In this document: positions 17,650 through 27,250 of the stretch, piece after piece
Numbering within the stretch: position 1 is the first letter of the stretch
Layout of the letters: every line of letters starts with the position of its first letter
Origin: Allorhizobium ampelinum S4
Lineage (GTDB): Bacteria; Pseudomonadota; Alphaproteobacteria; Rhizobiales; Rhizobiaceae
Assembly: GCF_000016285.1 (NCBI RefSeq)
Contig: NC_011989.1
Location: forward strand, 2,855,001-2,919,000
Length of the DNA stretch: 64,000 nt
Direction of reading: 5' to 3'
Notes under the pieces: model-generated
Seen by the model: only the letters and a program-made list of their open reading frames with translations
Told to the model about the DNA's origin: nothing
The model's database searches: none
Translations under genes and position numbers: made by a program

Positions 17650-18468
17650 TCAGGCCGCGACGAGATGCCAGCCCTTGTCTGCTTTTTCCACCCGCATGAA
17701 ACCGGAAACATGGCCGCCTGAGGCAGTCCAGCCTTTTTCGCTTGCATGGGTGAAGATGGTCCGGCGGCTGTTGGCGCCCTGTCTGGCATCCGCGTCGTAG
17801 ATGAAGCAGAAATCGGGATCATCAAGTTGAAGTTTGGGCGCATGCACAAGATCGCCCCAAAGCACGAGCTTTTCCGCCCCCTCGCCAATCAGATAGCCGG
17901 AGTGACCAGGCGTGTGGCCGGGCATGGAAACCATCTCTATTCCAGGAAGTACTGGCCCTTCCGGGACAGGGCGCACACGATCTGGATAGATTTCCAGCAG
18001 GCGTGCAGCGATGTCGAAGCCACCACGCCGATAGACGGGGATGGTCTCCTTCAGCGCGACATTGGTAAAAAAGGCCAGATCCGCTTGCGGGACGACGATT
18101 TCCGCTTGCGGAAAATATTGTCCGGCGGCGTCAAAAAGGCCCAGCGCATGGTCGCCATGCAAATGGGTGAGGAGAACCCGGCGCACATCGGCGCGGCTTA
18201 TTCCAGCCCTTTCCAGCGCAGCCCTTCCAAGCCCCAGTTCAGGACCCCAATAAGGGCCTGTTCCCGCATCGACCAGGGTAAGGCCGTCAGCGCTCGACAG
18301 CACGAAGAAATTGACGTCCATATCAATGGTGGGTGCCGGCCACGCCGCGACCGCTGCATTTCGCACCACGTCACTGCTGGCGTGATCCAGATGTTCAATC
18401 GGCGCTCTAAAAACACCATCGACCATGATCGTCACATCATAGCACCCGAAACGACGTATATCCGTCAT
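17650..18468 (-). CDS. MBL-fold metallo-hydrolase coupled to ureG
   Basis: Metallo-beta-lactamase-fold protein of 272 residues with the metal motif THLHGDH (about 107-113) and later GHTPGHS and GDLVHAP segments. The start ATG lies one base after the ureG stop (TGACATG), with GGAGGCC inside the end of ureG as ribosome binding site, so it is translationally coupled and the last gene of the ureEFG block. The longer frame up to 18525 overlaps ureG and was rejected. Activity unknown; family members include lactonases, glyoxalase II-like enzymes and amidases. A link to urea metabolism rests on position only. Confidence 0.85.
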   Translation of the reverse strand: MTDIRRFGCYDVTIMVDGVFRAPIEHLDHASSDVVRNAAVAAWPAPTIDMDVNFFVLSSADGLTLVDAGTGPYWGPELGLGRAALERAGISRADVRRVLLTHLHGDHALGLFDAAGQYFPQAEIVVPQADLAFFTNVALKETIPVYRRGGFDIAARLLEIYPDRVRPVPEGPVLPGIEMVSMPGHTPGHSGYLIGEGAEKLVLWGDLVHAPKLQLDDPDFCFIYDADARQGANSRRTIFTHASEKGWTASGGHVSGFMRVEKADKGWHLVAA

Positions 18469-18469
18469 G

Positions 18470-19081
18470 TCAAAGGCCTCCATGGCTTTCAAGGAAGCGA
18501 ACGATGTCGGCCACGCCCTCGCCACGCTTCAGGTCGGAAAACACATGCGGACGGGCGTCGCGCATACGCGCCGCATCGCGATCCATCACATCAAGATCCA
18601 CCTCGACATAGGGTGCCAGATCCTTCTTGTTGATGACAAGCAGATCCGAGCGGGTAATGCCCGGTCCGCCCTTGCGGGGGATTTCTTCGCCCTGACAGAC
18701 CGAGATGACATAGATCGTCACATCAGCCAGATCGGGCGAAAAGGTCGCGGCCAGGTTGTCGCCACCGGATTCGATGAAAATCACGTCGAGATCGGGAATG
18801 CGCTCGTTCAGTCCGGCAATCGCCTGGAGATTGATTGACGCATCCTCCCGGATCGCCGTATGCGGACAGCCGCCGGTCTCCACGCCCACCACCCGGTCAG
18901 AAGACAGCGCTTGCATACGGATCAAAGCGTCGGCATCCTCACGGGTGTAGATATCATTGGTGACGACGGCCACCGAATAGCGGTCACGCATCGCCTTGCA
19001 CAGCTTTTCCGTCAGTGCCGTCTTGCCCGAACCGACCGGGCCACCAATTCCGACCCGCAACGGACCATTTGCCGATTTCAT
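18470..19081 (-). CDS. ureG: Urease accessory GTPase UreG
   Basis: GTP-hydrolysing nickel chaperone of 203 residues, full length. The P-loop [15 protein letters not shown] is at about 12-26, with the G-domain motifs SGGDN near 105 and NKKDL near 150. The CPH nickel-relay motif appears as GCPHTA near 75. It works with UreE, UreF and UreD to load Ni2+ and CO2 into the UreC active site. A 54-bp gap separates it from ureF upstream, and the MBL gene follows immediately. Confidence 0.96.
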   Translation of the reverse strand: MKSANGPLRVGIGGPVGSGKTALTEKLCKAMRDRYSVAVVTNDIYTREDADALIRMQALSSDRVVGVETGGCPHTAIREDASINLQAIAGLNERIPDLDVIFIESGGDNLAATFSPDLADVTIYVISVCQGEEIPRKGGPGITRSDLLVINKKDLAPYVEVDLDVMDRDAARMRDARPHVFSDLKRGEGVADIVRFLESHGGL

Positions 19082-19135
19082 GCTTTTCCCCTTGTTATTC
19101 TCTTGTTCTTATCCAAGCTTCTAAAGCTGGCGATA

Positions 19136-19828
19136 TCACGACCGGAACAGTCGCACAGATTGACCTTCGTGGCGCGCCGAAACGATGTCTGCGGCAATCG
19201 TCGCGCTGCCAAGATCGTCCAACCCCGTCTGAACGGCACGGGCAGCCAATCTTGCCACAGGCGCCTCAAGCCGCGACAGAATGGCGAGGCCACCGGTCTG
19301 GCCGATCAGGCTGAGGCGAATACCCGCCGAGACCTGCTGCGACAGGGCCGCATGCAAATAGGCGGCAAGCACTGCCTCGCAACCTATCCCCTGACTGGCG
19401 CCGACCGCCCCAACCGCCACCGGATAGGCGACTGGATTGGGCGACAGAGCCGAAAGCGGGTCCGCCCAGGCGCGGGCCGCTTCACGAAACGCCGCGCCGA
19501 GCGCCGTCGTTTCCTGATAGCGCTCCCGAGAGCCGGCCAGCGCCAGCGCCAGATCCGACACCTCGGTTAGGGACTGCGGCACATTCCAAACCCGCCAGGC
19601 CTCAGCCAGAAGCACCGCATCGTTCCAAATTGTGCCATGGTCCAGCAGCGATGTCAGCCAGGCCAGCAACGCCTCTTGCCGCCCGGTCGCGGTCCCGCCA
19701 CCATCAATCAATCCATCCTCGACCGCCTTTTCCAGTCCACCGGAATAGGCAAAGCCACCCACAGGAAAGGCCGGCGAGAGCCATGTCATCAGCCGGATCA
19801 GGCCGAGCGTGTCGAGAGCAATGGTCAT
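19136..19828 (-). CDS. ureF: Urease accessory protein UreF
   Basis: All-helical accessory protein of 230 residues that bridges UreD-urease and UreG and acts as the fidelity checkpoint in metallocentre assembly. The typical N-terminal motif WLSPAFPVGGFAYSGGLE is at about 15-33. Six base pairs separate it from the end of ureE upstream, so ureE-ureF-ureG-MBL are probably one transcript. Confidence 0.94.
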   Translation of the reverse strand: MTIALDTLGLIRLMTWLSPAFPVGGFAYSGGLEKAVEDGLIDGGGTATGRQEALLAWLTSLLDHGTIWNDAVLLAEAWRVWNVPQSLTEVSDLALALAGSRERYQETTALGAAFREAARAWADPLSALSPNPVAYPVAVGAVGASQGIGCEAVLAAYLHAALSQQVSAGIRLSLIGQTGGLAILSRLEAPVARLAARAVQTGLDDLGSATIAADIVSARHEGQSVRLFRS

Positions 19829-19834
19829 GGTCGA

Positions 19835-20296
19835 TCAGGAATGGGCGTGATGGGCATGTGACCCATGGCTGTGATAAGCGCCACGCACCGGCTGAAACGG
19901 CTCCACCACCTCACTGACCGTCGCGCCCAAGCCCTCCAGCATGGCGCGGATCACCGGATCACGGCCGATCAGGATGCGGTCCAGCTCGATCTGGGCAGGG
20001 AGATGACGGTTGCCGAGGTGCCAGGCCAGTTCCAGCAAATGCTGCCCGTCGCGCGGCTCAATCGCGTAGAGCCGTTCATCGGCGGCCTTCACCGCGATCT
20101 GGTCACCGTTATCAAGCACCAGACGGTCGCCATCGGCAAACAGCACCGCTTCCTTCAGGTCCAGCATCACCATCTCGCCATCGGCTAGATGCAGCAGCTT
20201 GCGACGCAAATGGCGCATGTCATGGGGCAGAACAACCGTCGACACCGCCGGATCAAGGGCATCTGAGGCCGGAAGATAAGAGATCACACGCAGCAT
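19835..20296 (-). CDS. ureE: Urease accessory nickel-binding protein UreE
   Basis: Dimeric Ni2+ metallochaperone of 153 residues. The N-terminal peptide-binding domain and C-terminal metal-binding domain are recognisable, ending in a short histidine-rich tail ([12 protein letters not shown]). ATG 20296 is chosen; the frame extending to 20476 adds an arginine-rich segment without family similarity. The next gene upstream on the same strand is a diguanylate cyclase rather than ureC, an unusual break in the cluster, so ureE may need its own promoter in 20297-20493. Confidence 0.92.
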   Translation of the reverse strand: MLRVISYLPASDALDPAVSTVVLPHDMRHLRRKLLHLADGEMVMLDLKEAVLFADGDRLVLDNGDQIAVKAADERLYAIEPRDGQHLLELAWHLGNRHLPAQIELDRILIGRDPVIRAMLEGLGATVSEVVEPFQPVRGAYHSHGSHAHHAHS

Positions 20297-20493
20297 CGGC
20301 ACTCCATGACCCTGCGGATCGCCAATGGCTCCGCAACGCTTATATCGATTCACTAAACCGGATTTGGCCGACAGCCTTGGATAAAGCGACAGCCTTGGCA
20401 GGCGCCGAGTTTGCGCAAAACAAGGGCCGGGCGCAACAGGCAAATGGGCCTGTGCCGTTGTTATCGCAAATCTCAAAGCAATGATCGGGCAGT

Positions 20494-21312
20494 TTAGGAG
20501 ACGGCCTGGATAGCCTGCTTCAACGGCTGCGGGCCATGGGTCATTTCATGCACGATACAGTTGCGGCCATTGGCCTTGGCACGGTAAAGCGCGCGGTCGG
20601 CCGCCGCATAGACCACTTCCGGCCGCCTTTCCGGCGAAATTTCAGCAACGCCGATCGAGATGGATGTCGAAATCAACCGACCGTCGAAATGCAGCCGAAG
20701 GTCGGAAATACTGCGGCGGATCATGTCGATCCGCTCAAACCGCTGCTGGATCGTGTCGCCTTGGATGATCAAACCGAATTCCTCGCCGCCAAGCCTGGCC
20801 GTGACATGCGGATCATTGGCGAAATGGCACAGAATGTCTGCCACGGCCCGAATGACGAAATCGCCGGCGCTGTGGCCGTAAGCATCGTTGATCGACTTGA
20901 ACCAATCGAGATCGGCGATGGCCAGCGAAGCGTTCCCCTCCGTCTGGTCCAGCGCCTCCGAAAAGGCACGCCGGTTCAGCAGGCCGGACAGACCGTCAAT
21001 CCTGCTCAGATGCTCGTATTTTGCCTTGGCGATGGCGAGACTACGGATTTCACGCGCCACAAAGACGCCGGTGAATGTGGCCACGAAACTGCCCAACAAC
21101 CAACTCATCGCCACGCTGAGCTTGACCGCATCGATGATCGGCATCGGCACCAGACCCAGCACCCAACAGAACGGCAGGGCAACGATCTGAAAGCCAAGTG
21201 CCAGGGAAACGGACGAAAACATCAGATGCATGACAAAGCTGAAAATGTTTCCCCTTTGCGAGAGATCTTCAAATCCTCGGCGCAGCGAAAGCCAGTTCAA
21301 TATTCGAATCAA
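20494..21312 (-). CDS. Membrane diguanylate cyclase (GGDEF)
   Basis: A 272-residue protein with two membrane segments (about 24-55 and 62-88) and a C-terminal GGDEF domain (about 105-265) carrying an active-type GGEEF signature. No RxxD inhibitory site is present five residues before it. It synthesises c-di-GMP at the inner membrane; no sensory domain beyond the short membrane module is visible. It is located inside the break of the urease cluster, 197 bp upstream of ureE on the same strand. A functional tie to urease is not supported. Confidence 0.9.
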   Translation of the reverse strand: MIRILNWLSLRRGFEDLSQRGNIFSFVMHLMFSSVSLALGFQIVALPFCWVLGLVPMPIIDAVKLSVAMSWLLGSFVATFTGVFVAREIRSLAIAKAKYEHLSRIDGLSGLLNRRAFSEALDQTEGNASLAIADLDWFKSINDAYGHSAGDFVIRAVADILCHFANDPHVTARLGGEEFGLIIQGDTIQQRFERIDMIRRSISDLRLHFDGRLISTSISIGVAEISPERRPEVVYAAADRALYRAKANGRNCIVHEMTHGPQPLKQAIQAVS

Positions 21313-21563
21313 TTGCCGCCCCCTTCTCTGCTTTTCTCTGGGATAGGCCTGTTTTGTGTGTCGTTTCCTAAATCAATACCTAGAATTTTAACGATTGATT
21401 GTATGGGCCATCGCATCATTTCAATACACGAACAGCCAAAACAGATCATCCGGGCAAAGGCAGGGGCGCTACCGCATAAAACGATACAGCGAACTTTAGT
21501 ACGCCATGTTGGATGGACGGCGCTGTAGCGGAAATACCAGCGGCCCGCGCATCACCGAAACGA

Positions 21564-21590
21564 AAAAACCCGGCACGCAGCCGGGTTTTT
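21564..21590 (-). terminator. Intrinsic terminator after the peroxiredoxin gene
   Basis: An 11-bp perfect stem (AAAAACCCGGC pairing with GCCGGGTTTTT) with a 5-base loop. Read on the minus strand it ends in a T run and lies 61 bp past the peroxiredoxin stop. The flanking A and T runs could let it work in both directions. Confidence 0.85.
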
Positions 21591-21650
21591 CTGGTCACGC
21601 AGACGTGTTTAATCGCGCCTACGAAGGTTTGGTGAAAATCAGTCGCCGTC

Positions 21651-22190
21651 TTAGGCCGCCTGCTTTTCCTTCAGCTTTTCCAGGATATTCTGCGGCGAAG
21701 ACACACCATAAGGGTCGCTATCGCAATTGTCGGAATAGCCTTCTTCTTCGAACCACTGCTCCACCACGCCATCGTTGATGATAGCCGCATAGCGCCAGGA
21801 GCGCATGCCGAAGCCGAGATTGTCCTTGGACACCAGCATGCCCATCTTGCGGGTGAACTCGCCGGAGCCATCGGGAATGAGCTTGACGTTGGCCAGGCCC
21901 TGCTGCTTGCCCCAGGCATTCATAACGAAAGCATCATTGACCGAAATGCAGTAGATGTCGTCAATGCCGGCAGACTGGAACTCGCTATAAAGCTTTTCGA
22001 AATCCGGCAGTTGGAAGGTCGAGCAGGTGGGAGTGAAAGCACCCGGAAGCGAAAAGAGCACGACTTTCTTGCCCTTGAAGTAATCATCCGAGGTCATATC
22101 TTGCCAACGGAAGGGGTTTGGGCCACCGACCTCTTCATCGCGAACGCGGGTACGAAACGTGACGCTGGGCACTTTTCTGCCAATAAGCAT
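21651..22190 (-). CDS. Peroxiredoxin (Prx5/type II)
   Basis: Thiol peroxidase of 179 residues in the Prx5 (AhpC/TSA redoxin) subfamily. The peroxidatic cysteine lies in PGAFTPTCS (about 48-56). Additional cysteines (near residue 78 and around 160 in SDNCDSDPYG) may serve as resolving residues or accept glutathione/glutaredoxin electrons. AAGGAG stands eight bases before the ATG. It is cytosolic, single-gene and followed by a clear terminator. It reduces H2O2, alkyl hydroperoxides or peroxynitrite. Confidence 0.92.
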   Translation of the reverse strand: MLIGRKVPSVTFRTRVRDEEVGGPNPFRWQDMTSDDYFKGKKVVLFSLPGAFTPTCSTFQLPDFEKLYSEFQSAGIDDIYCISVNDAFVMNAWGKQQGLANVKLIPDGSGEFTRKMGMLVSKDNLGFGMRSWRYAAIINDGVVEQWFEEEGYSDNCDSDPYGVSSPQNILEKLKEKQAA

Positions 22191-22784
22191 CGCTGATCTC
22201 CTTTGATAGACATGATGAAGCGTAAAAATGATGAAAAGCGGCCTTTTACCGGGCCACCGGGATCAGCCTTTCGATTACCGCATAACCATGTGCGGCGCAG
22301 CATAAAACAGCATGCTGGACGCCGCAGCATGCCTGACATGCGCATAGTGCATGGCGGACCCATTAGGCATTGTATAATGATGGCCAGTTTCGCTTTTAAG
22401 GCGGCAAAAGCTCAAACCGGGCAAACCGGCCTATTGCGCGCGCTGTATAGAAGACCAACCGCGATGCATTGGCCACTGCTGCCTCGACAGCAACGTATGC
22501 AATCGATCACAACTTTAACAAAGCTTCATAATAGCACATTATTGCCCTATTTTAAGATCTATACCTTTAATGGTCGATGCAGAGGGCGATTATCACATAA
22601 AAAAACAGACAAAACAGATCTTGAAGCATTGCAAAAAACTTTGTTGCGTATTTTAATCCGGAAATATTCGACCTTAACGATTTGTTAAGAATTTGCACAA
22701 AATTCGGCATCGAAACAGGCTTTCGAATGCCAATCGCCGACAGAAGATCTTTTTTGGTATTGGGTAGGGTTGGAGACGGAAACG
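22191..22784. other. AT-rich intergenic region
   Basis: Nearly 600 bases without a credible gene. A 161-residue open frame (22203-22688 +) has no recognisable features and an odd composition. The right part is strongly AT-rich and contains TTAA-N7-TTAA (22674-22688), which resembles a CtrA box but lacks the final C. It is expected to hold the promoters of the divergent peroxiredoxin and glycosyltransferase genes. Confidence 0.5.
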
Positions 22785-24068
22785 ATGTTGAATGCGAAAA
22801 AGCAGCCTATGACTCGGCACGTATTGCCGGTCGTAGAAGACACCAATGGTACAGTGGGCAGAGCCATTGACCGGGACCCCTCCGTCAGAAATACCCGTTT
22901 GTCGGTGCTGGCACCGACCCGTTACCCCTGGCGCTTCAATTCACCGCGCCACAGCCGGCACATGATCGAAAATCGCAATTTCGTGCCGATGAACTACGTA
23001 TCGCCGAAGCTGGAAGGCATCACGGTCCTGTCGCCATTTCCGCCGCGCCGGTTCGACCTCATCCATGCGTTCAACCGGATACCGATGAGCGCGACGCCCT
23101 TCATGATCTCTTTTGAATCCCATATGCCGCGCGGCTTCGGCATTGAGACCTCAGCACTTTATGCCTTCATGACCCGGCGTCTGATTTCCGACCGCTGTCT
23201 CGGGATCGGCGCAATTTCCGAACATGCACGCCGGATCTTTCAAAAGACCCATAGAAACAATCCTGCCTATGAGGCGCTGAACAGGAAGCTGTTCATGCGC
23301 TATCCAAATATGGAAATCGAAGAGCGAGCGGATACGTTCAACGACGAAAACCAGGGGCCGATCCGCGTCGTCTTCGTCGGAAATCACTTTGCCCGCAAGG
23401 GCGGTTGCGTTGGCGTGCGCATGGCCGAACTCGCCATGGAGCGCGGCATTCCGCTGGAAGTCGATATCGTCTCCACGGTGGAAGTCGGACCGATGTCCTG
23501 GACTGACCCGTTGGCGCCCGGTTACTTCGACCGTTACCGCAAATTGTTGAGCCTGCCGAATGTTCGCCATGTCCAGAACATTCCAAATAGCGAAGTGCTG
23601 AAAATCCTGCGCAATGCGCATTTCTCGCTGCTGACCACATTCTGCGACACATTCGGCTTCAGCGCGATCGAGTCCGAGGCCAATTACGTGCCGGTGATTG
23701 CCACCAAACAGGGTGCGCTGCCAGAATTCATCAAGCACCGGCAAAATGGCATCCTGCTGGATCTGGACACCAATGATATCGGTGAGTGGAAACACATTGC
23801 CGACGACCGCAGCACGCCGGAATTTGCCGAGATTCATGCCCGCGAGATCGAGCGACTGGCTGAAGAAAGCCTGAACGAAGTCGTCGCCGCCATGGCCGAC
23901 CAGAATGCCTACAAAGCCATGCGCCAAGCCGCCTATCGCACTGCAAAGACGATGTTTTCGGCGAAGGACGCCAATGAATTCTGGGACGATTTTTACGTTG
24001 AGGCCCTGAATGAGTACCGGACGGGCCACAATTCCTCCGGGCTGATGCAAAAGCCGTTTTCAGGCTGA
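22785..24068 (+). CDS. Family-4-like glycosyltransferase
   Basis: A 427-residue GT-B glycosyltransferase of the GT4/glycos_transf_1 type. The C-terminal nucleotide-sugar half is visible: VVFVGNHFARKGG (about 190-205), the acceptor/donor motif FCDTFGFSAIESEANYVPVIATKQGALPE (about 290-320) with the conserved E-x7-E spacing, then a helical end. ATG 22785 is chosen over TTG 22770 because GGAGACGG stands just before it. It is likely cytosolic or membrane-associated and involved in polysaccharide or lipid glycosylation; donor and acceptor are unknown. It is a single gene, with no neighbouring envelope genes. Confidence 0.82.
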   Translation: MLNAKKQPMTRHVLPVVEDTNGTVGRAIDRDPSVRNTRLSVLAPTRYPWRFNSPRHSRHMIENRNFVPMNYVSPKLEGITVLSPFPPRRFDLIHAFNRIPMSATPFMISFESHMPRGFGIETSALYAFMTRRLISDRCLGIGAISEHARRIFQKTHRNNPAYEALNRKLFMRYPNMEIEERADTFNDENQGPIRVVFVGNHFARKGGCVGVRMAELAMERGIPLEVDIVSTVEVGPMSWTDPLAPGYFDRYRKLLSLPNVRHVQNIPNSEVLKILRNAHFSLLTTFCDTFGFSAIESEANYVPVIATKQGALPEFIKHRQNGILLDLDTNDIGEWKHIADDRSTPEFAEIHAREIERLAEESLNEVVAAMADQNAYKAMRQAAYRTAKTMFSAKDANEFWDDFYVEALNEYRTGHNSSGLMQKPFSG

Positions 24069-24173
24069 ACCCGTTTCAGTGGCGATGCTGCCTGCCTTTG
24101 AAAGAGGGCGACGGGAGTGGGCGTTAAAGCGTCGCCGCCTCTTCAATTCTAATAGATTTAAAGGGAAGGTAGA

Positions 24174-24192
24174 GGTGGGCTATCAGCCCACC
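24174..24192 (-). terminator. Hairpin at the end of the 24183 gene
   Basis: GGTGGGCT pairs with AGCCCACC across three bases; the stem overlaps the stop codon of the minus-strand gene, with AT-rich sequence beyond on that strand. It could also stop transcripts of the glycosyltransferase gene arriving from the left. Confidence 0.5.
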
Positions 24193-24725
24193 ACATTCGC
24201 TTTTCCGCCTTCGATAACGATGTGCCGTCCTTCATTCTCCATAAAACGCCAGTCCTCGGCCTGCGAACCATCCGGGAAAATTTGCAGGCGATAACCACCT
24301 GACAATTGGAGATCAGCTCCACAATATCTGTCGCATGTTACGGACTGGACAATGAGATGATCCGTGGCATTTACAAAGGACTTAGTGGCTTCGTCGTAAC
24401 CTTGCAGCAAGGCCGCAATCCGCACGAATTGCAACGTACCAAATTGAGGATCCTCGACGTTTACAGGAGCACCCTCCTCAGGCTCCATGAAACGATCTGA
24501 GGACCCTGTCACGATCCCATTCTCCGTGACAATCCGCCAGGAGCATTGGATATGGAGCGCATGAGATCCCGTCGTTCCTGGTCTTCCCCGTGTTGAATGA
24601 TGGGGGCGAATGGAGCCAAAATGGAAAACTTTCATATCTGCCGCATTGCGGGCAATGCTTAAAGGCAGACCGACAAGAACTTGCAGACTGTCCTGCAAGA
24701 AGGCTTGATTTTCAGATTCAGACAT
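24183..24725 (-). CDS. Unknown 180-residue protein
   Basis: Family not recognised. The sequence includes a central segment SHALHIQCSWRIVTENG (about 73-90), then GSSDRFMEPEEGAP and a C-terminal LQIFPDGSQAEDWRFMEN stretch near 160-175. It has no signal peptide or membrane helix. Compact proteins with a similar look occur singly in many proteobacteria and I cannot assign a function. ATG 24725 is preferred to the TTG at 24749. It lies in the block separating ureC from ureE, flanked by hairpins on both sides and moderately AT-rich, so it may have been acquired. Confidence 0.65.
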   Translation of the reverse strand: MSESENQAFLQDSLQVLVGLPLSIARNAADMKVFHFGSIRPHHSTRGRPGTTGSHALHIQCSWRIVTENGIVTGSSDRFMEPEEGAPVNVEDPQFGTLQFVRIAALLQGYDEATKSFVNATDHLIVQSVTCDRYCGADLQLSGGYRLQIFPDGSQAEDWRFMENEGRHIVIEGGKANVVG

Positions 24726-24787
24726 CACCACCAGTCGCAATAATACCAAGGCTCTGACATGCTCACGCGTCCCCGCCTTAAAGAGAT

Positions 24788-24830
24788 TGCAAATATCTCA
24801 AATGCTTGCACGGCTTGAGATATTTGCAAA
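24788..24830 (-). terminator. 15-bp hairpin downstream of ureC
   Basis: TTGCAAATATCTCAA and its exact complement TTGAGATATTTGCAA flank a 13-base loop. It lies 46 bp past the ureC stop on the minus strand, in the gap before the unknown gene at 24725. The stem is AT-rich and followed on that strand by TCTCTTTAAGG, so it may terminate the ureDABC transcript or serve as an operator for the next gene. Confidence 0.6.
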
Positions 24831-24875
24831 AGGAATACGATGAACCATTTTCAATGACTCATCGTATAACTCCCA

Positions 24876-26588
24876 TCAAAACAAGAAATACCGCTGTGCC
24901 ATCGGCAAAACAGTGGCCGGTTCGCAGGTCAGCAATTCGCCATCAGCGCGCACTTCATAGGTTTCAGGGTCGACCTCGATATGCGGTGTCAGGCTGTTGT
25001 GGATCATCGACGCCTTGGAAATGCCGCCGCGGGTGTTTTTTACCGCCAGCAATTGCTTGGAAACGCCGAGCCGCGCCGCCAGACCTACATCCAACGAGGC
25101 CTGAGACACGAAGGTGACGGAGGAGTTGGTGCGGGCCTTGCCATAGGCGCCGAACATATGCCGGTAATGCACCGGCTGCGGCGTCGGGATCGAGGCGTTG
25201 GGATCACCCATCGGGGCGGCGGCAATCGAGCCTCCAAGCAGCACCATATCCGGTTTGACGCCGAAAAACGCCGGGTTCCAGATCACCAGATCGGCGCGCT
25301 TGCCGATTTCAATCGAGCCGATTTCATGGGAGAGACCATGGGCAATGGCCGGGTTGATGGTGTATTTGGCAATATAGCGCTTGACGCGCATATTGTCGTT
25401 CTCGCCGGTTTCCGATGGCAGCCGTCCGCGCTGGCGCTTCATCTTGTCGGCCGTCTGCCAGGTACGGATCGCCACTTCGCCGACCCGGCCCATGGCCTGG
25501 CTGTCCGACGAAATAATCGAAAACGCGCCGATATCATGCAGAATGTCTTCCGCCGCAATGGTTTCCTTGCGGATCCGGCTTTCGGCAAAAGCAATATCTT
25601 CCGGGATCGATGGGCTCAAGTGATGGCAGACCATCAGCATGTCGAGATGCTCGGCCAGCGTATTGATCGTATAGGGCCGCGTCGGATTGGTGGAAGACGG
25701 GATCACATTCGGCTGGCCGCAGATCTTGATGATGTCAGGCGCATGGCCGCCGCCTGCCCCCTCGGTATGGAAGGCATGGATGGTACGGCCTTTGATGGCG
25801 CCGATGGAATCCTCCACGAAACCGCTTTCGTTCAGCGTATCGGTATGGATCATCACCTGCACATCGTAGTCGTCGGCCACCGACAGGCAGCAATCGACGG
25901 CACCGGGGGTCGTACCCCAATCCTCATGCAGTTTCAGGGCGCAGGCACCGCCCAGCACCATTTCTTCCAACGCACCCGGCAACGAGGCGTTGCCCTTGCC
26001 CGCAAAAGCCAGGTTCATCGGGAAAGCATCCGCCGCCTCGATCATCCGGGCAATATGCCAGGGACCAGGCGTGCAGGTGGTGGCGAGCGTGCCATGCGCA
26101 GGGCCGGTGCCGCCGCCCAACATGCAGGTCAAGCCGCTCATCAGCGCTTCCTCGATCTGCTGCGGGCAAATGAAATGGATATGGCTGTCCATGCCGCCCG
26201 CCGTGACGATCTTGCCTTCCCCGGCAATCGCTTCCGTGCCGGGGCCGACAATGATATTGACGCCCGGCTGGGTATCGGGATTGCCCGCCTTGCCGATGGC
26301 AACGATCCGGCCATCCTTCAAGCCGATATCGGCCTTGACGATGCCCCAGTGATCGACGATCAGCGCATTGGTTATGACCGTATCGACCGCGCCGTCCACG
26401 CGCGTCGCCTGGCTTTGCCCCATGCCATCGCGGATCACCTTGCCGCCGCCGAATTTCACTTCGTCGCCGTAATGGGTGAAATCCTTTTCCACCTCGATGA
26501 ACAGTTCGGTATCGGCCAGCCGCACTTTGTCCCCGGTCGTGGGGCCGAACATGCTGGCATAGGCGGCGCGGGACATTTTAAAAGGCAT
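24876..26588 (-). CDS. ureC: Urease catalytic subunit alpha
   Basis: Nickel-dependent urea amidohydrolase alpha subunit, 570 residues, full length. Visible active-site elements: HIHFICPQQ (Ni-binding HxH, about 137), the carbamylated lysine in ALKLHEDWG (about 220), [11 protein letters not shown] (about 248), the flap region [13 protein letters not shown] (about 320-335, catalytic His) and the Ni-ligand Asp near 363. ATG 26588 is used; the upstream extension overlaps the preceding gene. It hydrolyses urea to ammonia and carbamate in the cytosol. The next gene upstream ends 2 bp before it. Confidence 0.97.
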   Translation of the reverse strand: MPFKMSRAAYASMFGPTTGDKVRLADTELFIEVEKDFTHYGDEVKFGGGKVIRDGMGQSQATRVDGAVDTVITNALIVDHWGIVKADIGLKDGRIVAIGKAGNPDTQPGVNIIVGPGTEAIAGEGKIVTAGGMDSHIHFICPQQIEEALMSGLTCMLGGGTGPAHGTLATTCTPGPWHIARMIEAADAFPMNLAFAGKGNASLPGALEEMVLGGACALKLHEDWGTTPGAVDCCLSVADDYDVQVMIHTDTLNESGFVEDSIGAIKGRTIHAFHTEGAGGGHAPDIIKICGQPNVIPSSTNPTRPYTINTLAEHLDMLMVCHHLSPSIPEDIAFAESRIRKETIAAEDILHDIGAFSIISSDSQAMGRVGEVAIRTWQTADKMKRQRGRLPSETGENDNMRVKRYIAKYTINPAIAHGLSHEIGSIEIGKRADLVIWNPAFFGVKPDMVLLGGSIAAAPMGDPNASIPTPQPVHYRHMFGAYGKARTNSSVTFVSQASLDVGLAARLGVSKQLLAVKNTRGGISKASMIHNSLTPHIEVDPETYEVRADGELLTCEPATVLPMAQRYFLF

Positions 26589-26590
26589 GG

Positions 26591-27235
26591 TCAGGCTCCT
26601 TGGGACAGGACAGGTAAGGGTGAAGGCCCAAGGCGCGTCAGCCGCCCGGCCTCGATATGTGCGTCGATCACTTGCCGTTCCGCAGCGAAAGGATGGCCGT
26701 CCCAACCCGTGTGCGAAAAGCCCGCAACGAAAATCCGATCTCCGGCAAAAGCCGGATCGTGAAGAACATGGCTCATCACCACCATGCCGCTGCTCGGCGT
26801 GACATAGAGACCGGGATCGTAGGGCTCGAGCGCCGCCACTGCAGCCTCGTGGGCCAAGGCTGGTAGAACCAAATGATCCTTGCCACCACCTCTGGCAAAT
26901 TCGGCAAATTCGTCAGTGTGATCGTAGAAGAGATCCTCAAGTTCAGGAAAATGCGTCAGAACCTCCGGCTTCATCGCCTCGAATTTCGCGGGATCGCGCA
27001 CCGACCAGATCGCGCCGCTGGTATCGACAGCCGGACTGTTGCGCCAGGCACAATCGGCCAGCATGGCTTTGGCGGGACGGCCAGTATTGCACACCGCCAT
27101 CACATCGGTGCGGTGACCGGCCATGCCGAAGTTACGTGCGCCATTGAAGCGGATAACCATATCGGCAGCATCAATGGCGTCCGCAACCTCCTGAGGAACC
27201 TCACCATTGCCAATGATCATGATCTTGCGATCCAT
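26591..27235 (-). CDS. Urease-operon protein with sialyltransferase-like N-terminal motif
   Basis: Protein of 214 residues between the lprI-like gene and ureC. The N-terminus MIIGNGEVP, then [17 protein letters not shown] (about 6-38), resembles the L-motif of GT29-type sialyltransferases (GNG followed by a D-x-VIRxN motif). A second conserved-looking region lies at about 150-180 ([13 protein letters not shown] and [12 protein letters not shown]), similar in placement to the family's S-motif. No membrane helix is seen. Homologues are annotated as urease-operon accessory proteins in rhizobia, as far as I recall. It could be a nucleotide-sugar enzyme or a repurposed fold. Fold similarity is inference from motifs. 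Confidence 0.7.
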   Translation of the reverse strand: MDRKIMIIGNGEVPQEVADAIDAADMVIRFNGARNFGMAGHRTDVMAVCNTGRPAKAMLADCAWRNSPAVDTSGAIWSVRDPAKFEAMKPEVLTHFPELEDLFYDHTDEFAEFARGGGKDHLVLPALAHEAAVAALEPYDPGLYVTPSSGMVVMSHVLHDPAFAGDRIFVAGFSHTGWDGHPFAAERQVIDAHIEAGRLTRLGPSPLPVLSQGA

Positions 27236-27250
27236 GTCTGTCCGATCCGC

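Noticed and set aside
22203..22688. 161-codon frame in the AT-rich gap before the glycosyltransferase
   Set aside because: No ribosome binding site, no family features and irregular composition; treated as non-coding.
22674..22688. TTAA-N7-TTAA resembling a CtrA box
   Set aside because: The terminal C of the consensus is missing on both strands and the region is AT-rich, so a chance match is likely; mentioned only in the intergenic note.
24981..26762. 593-codon plus-strand frame opposite ureC
   Set aside because: Arg/His-rich antisense translation of ureC; no start signal and no recognisable domain.
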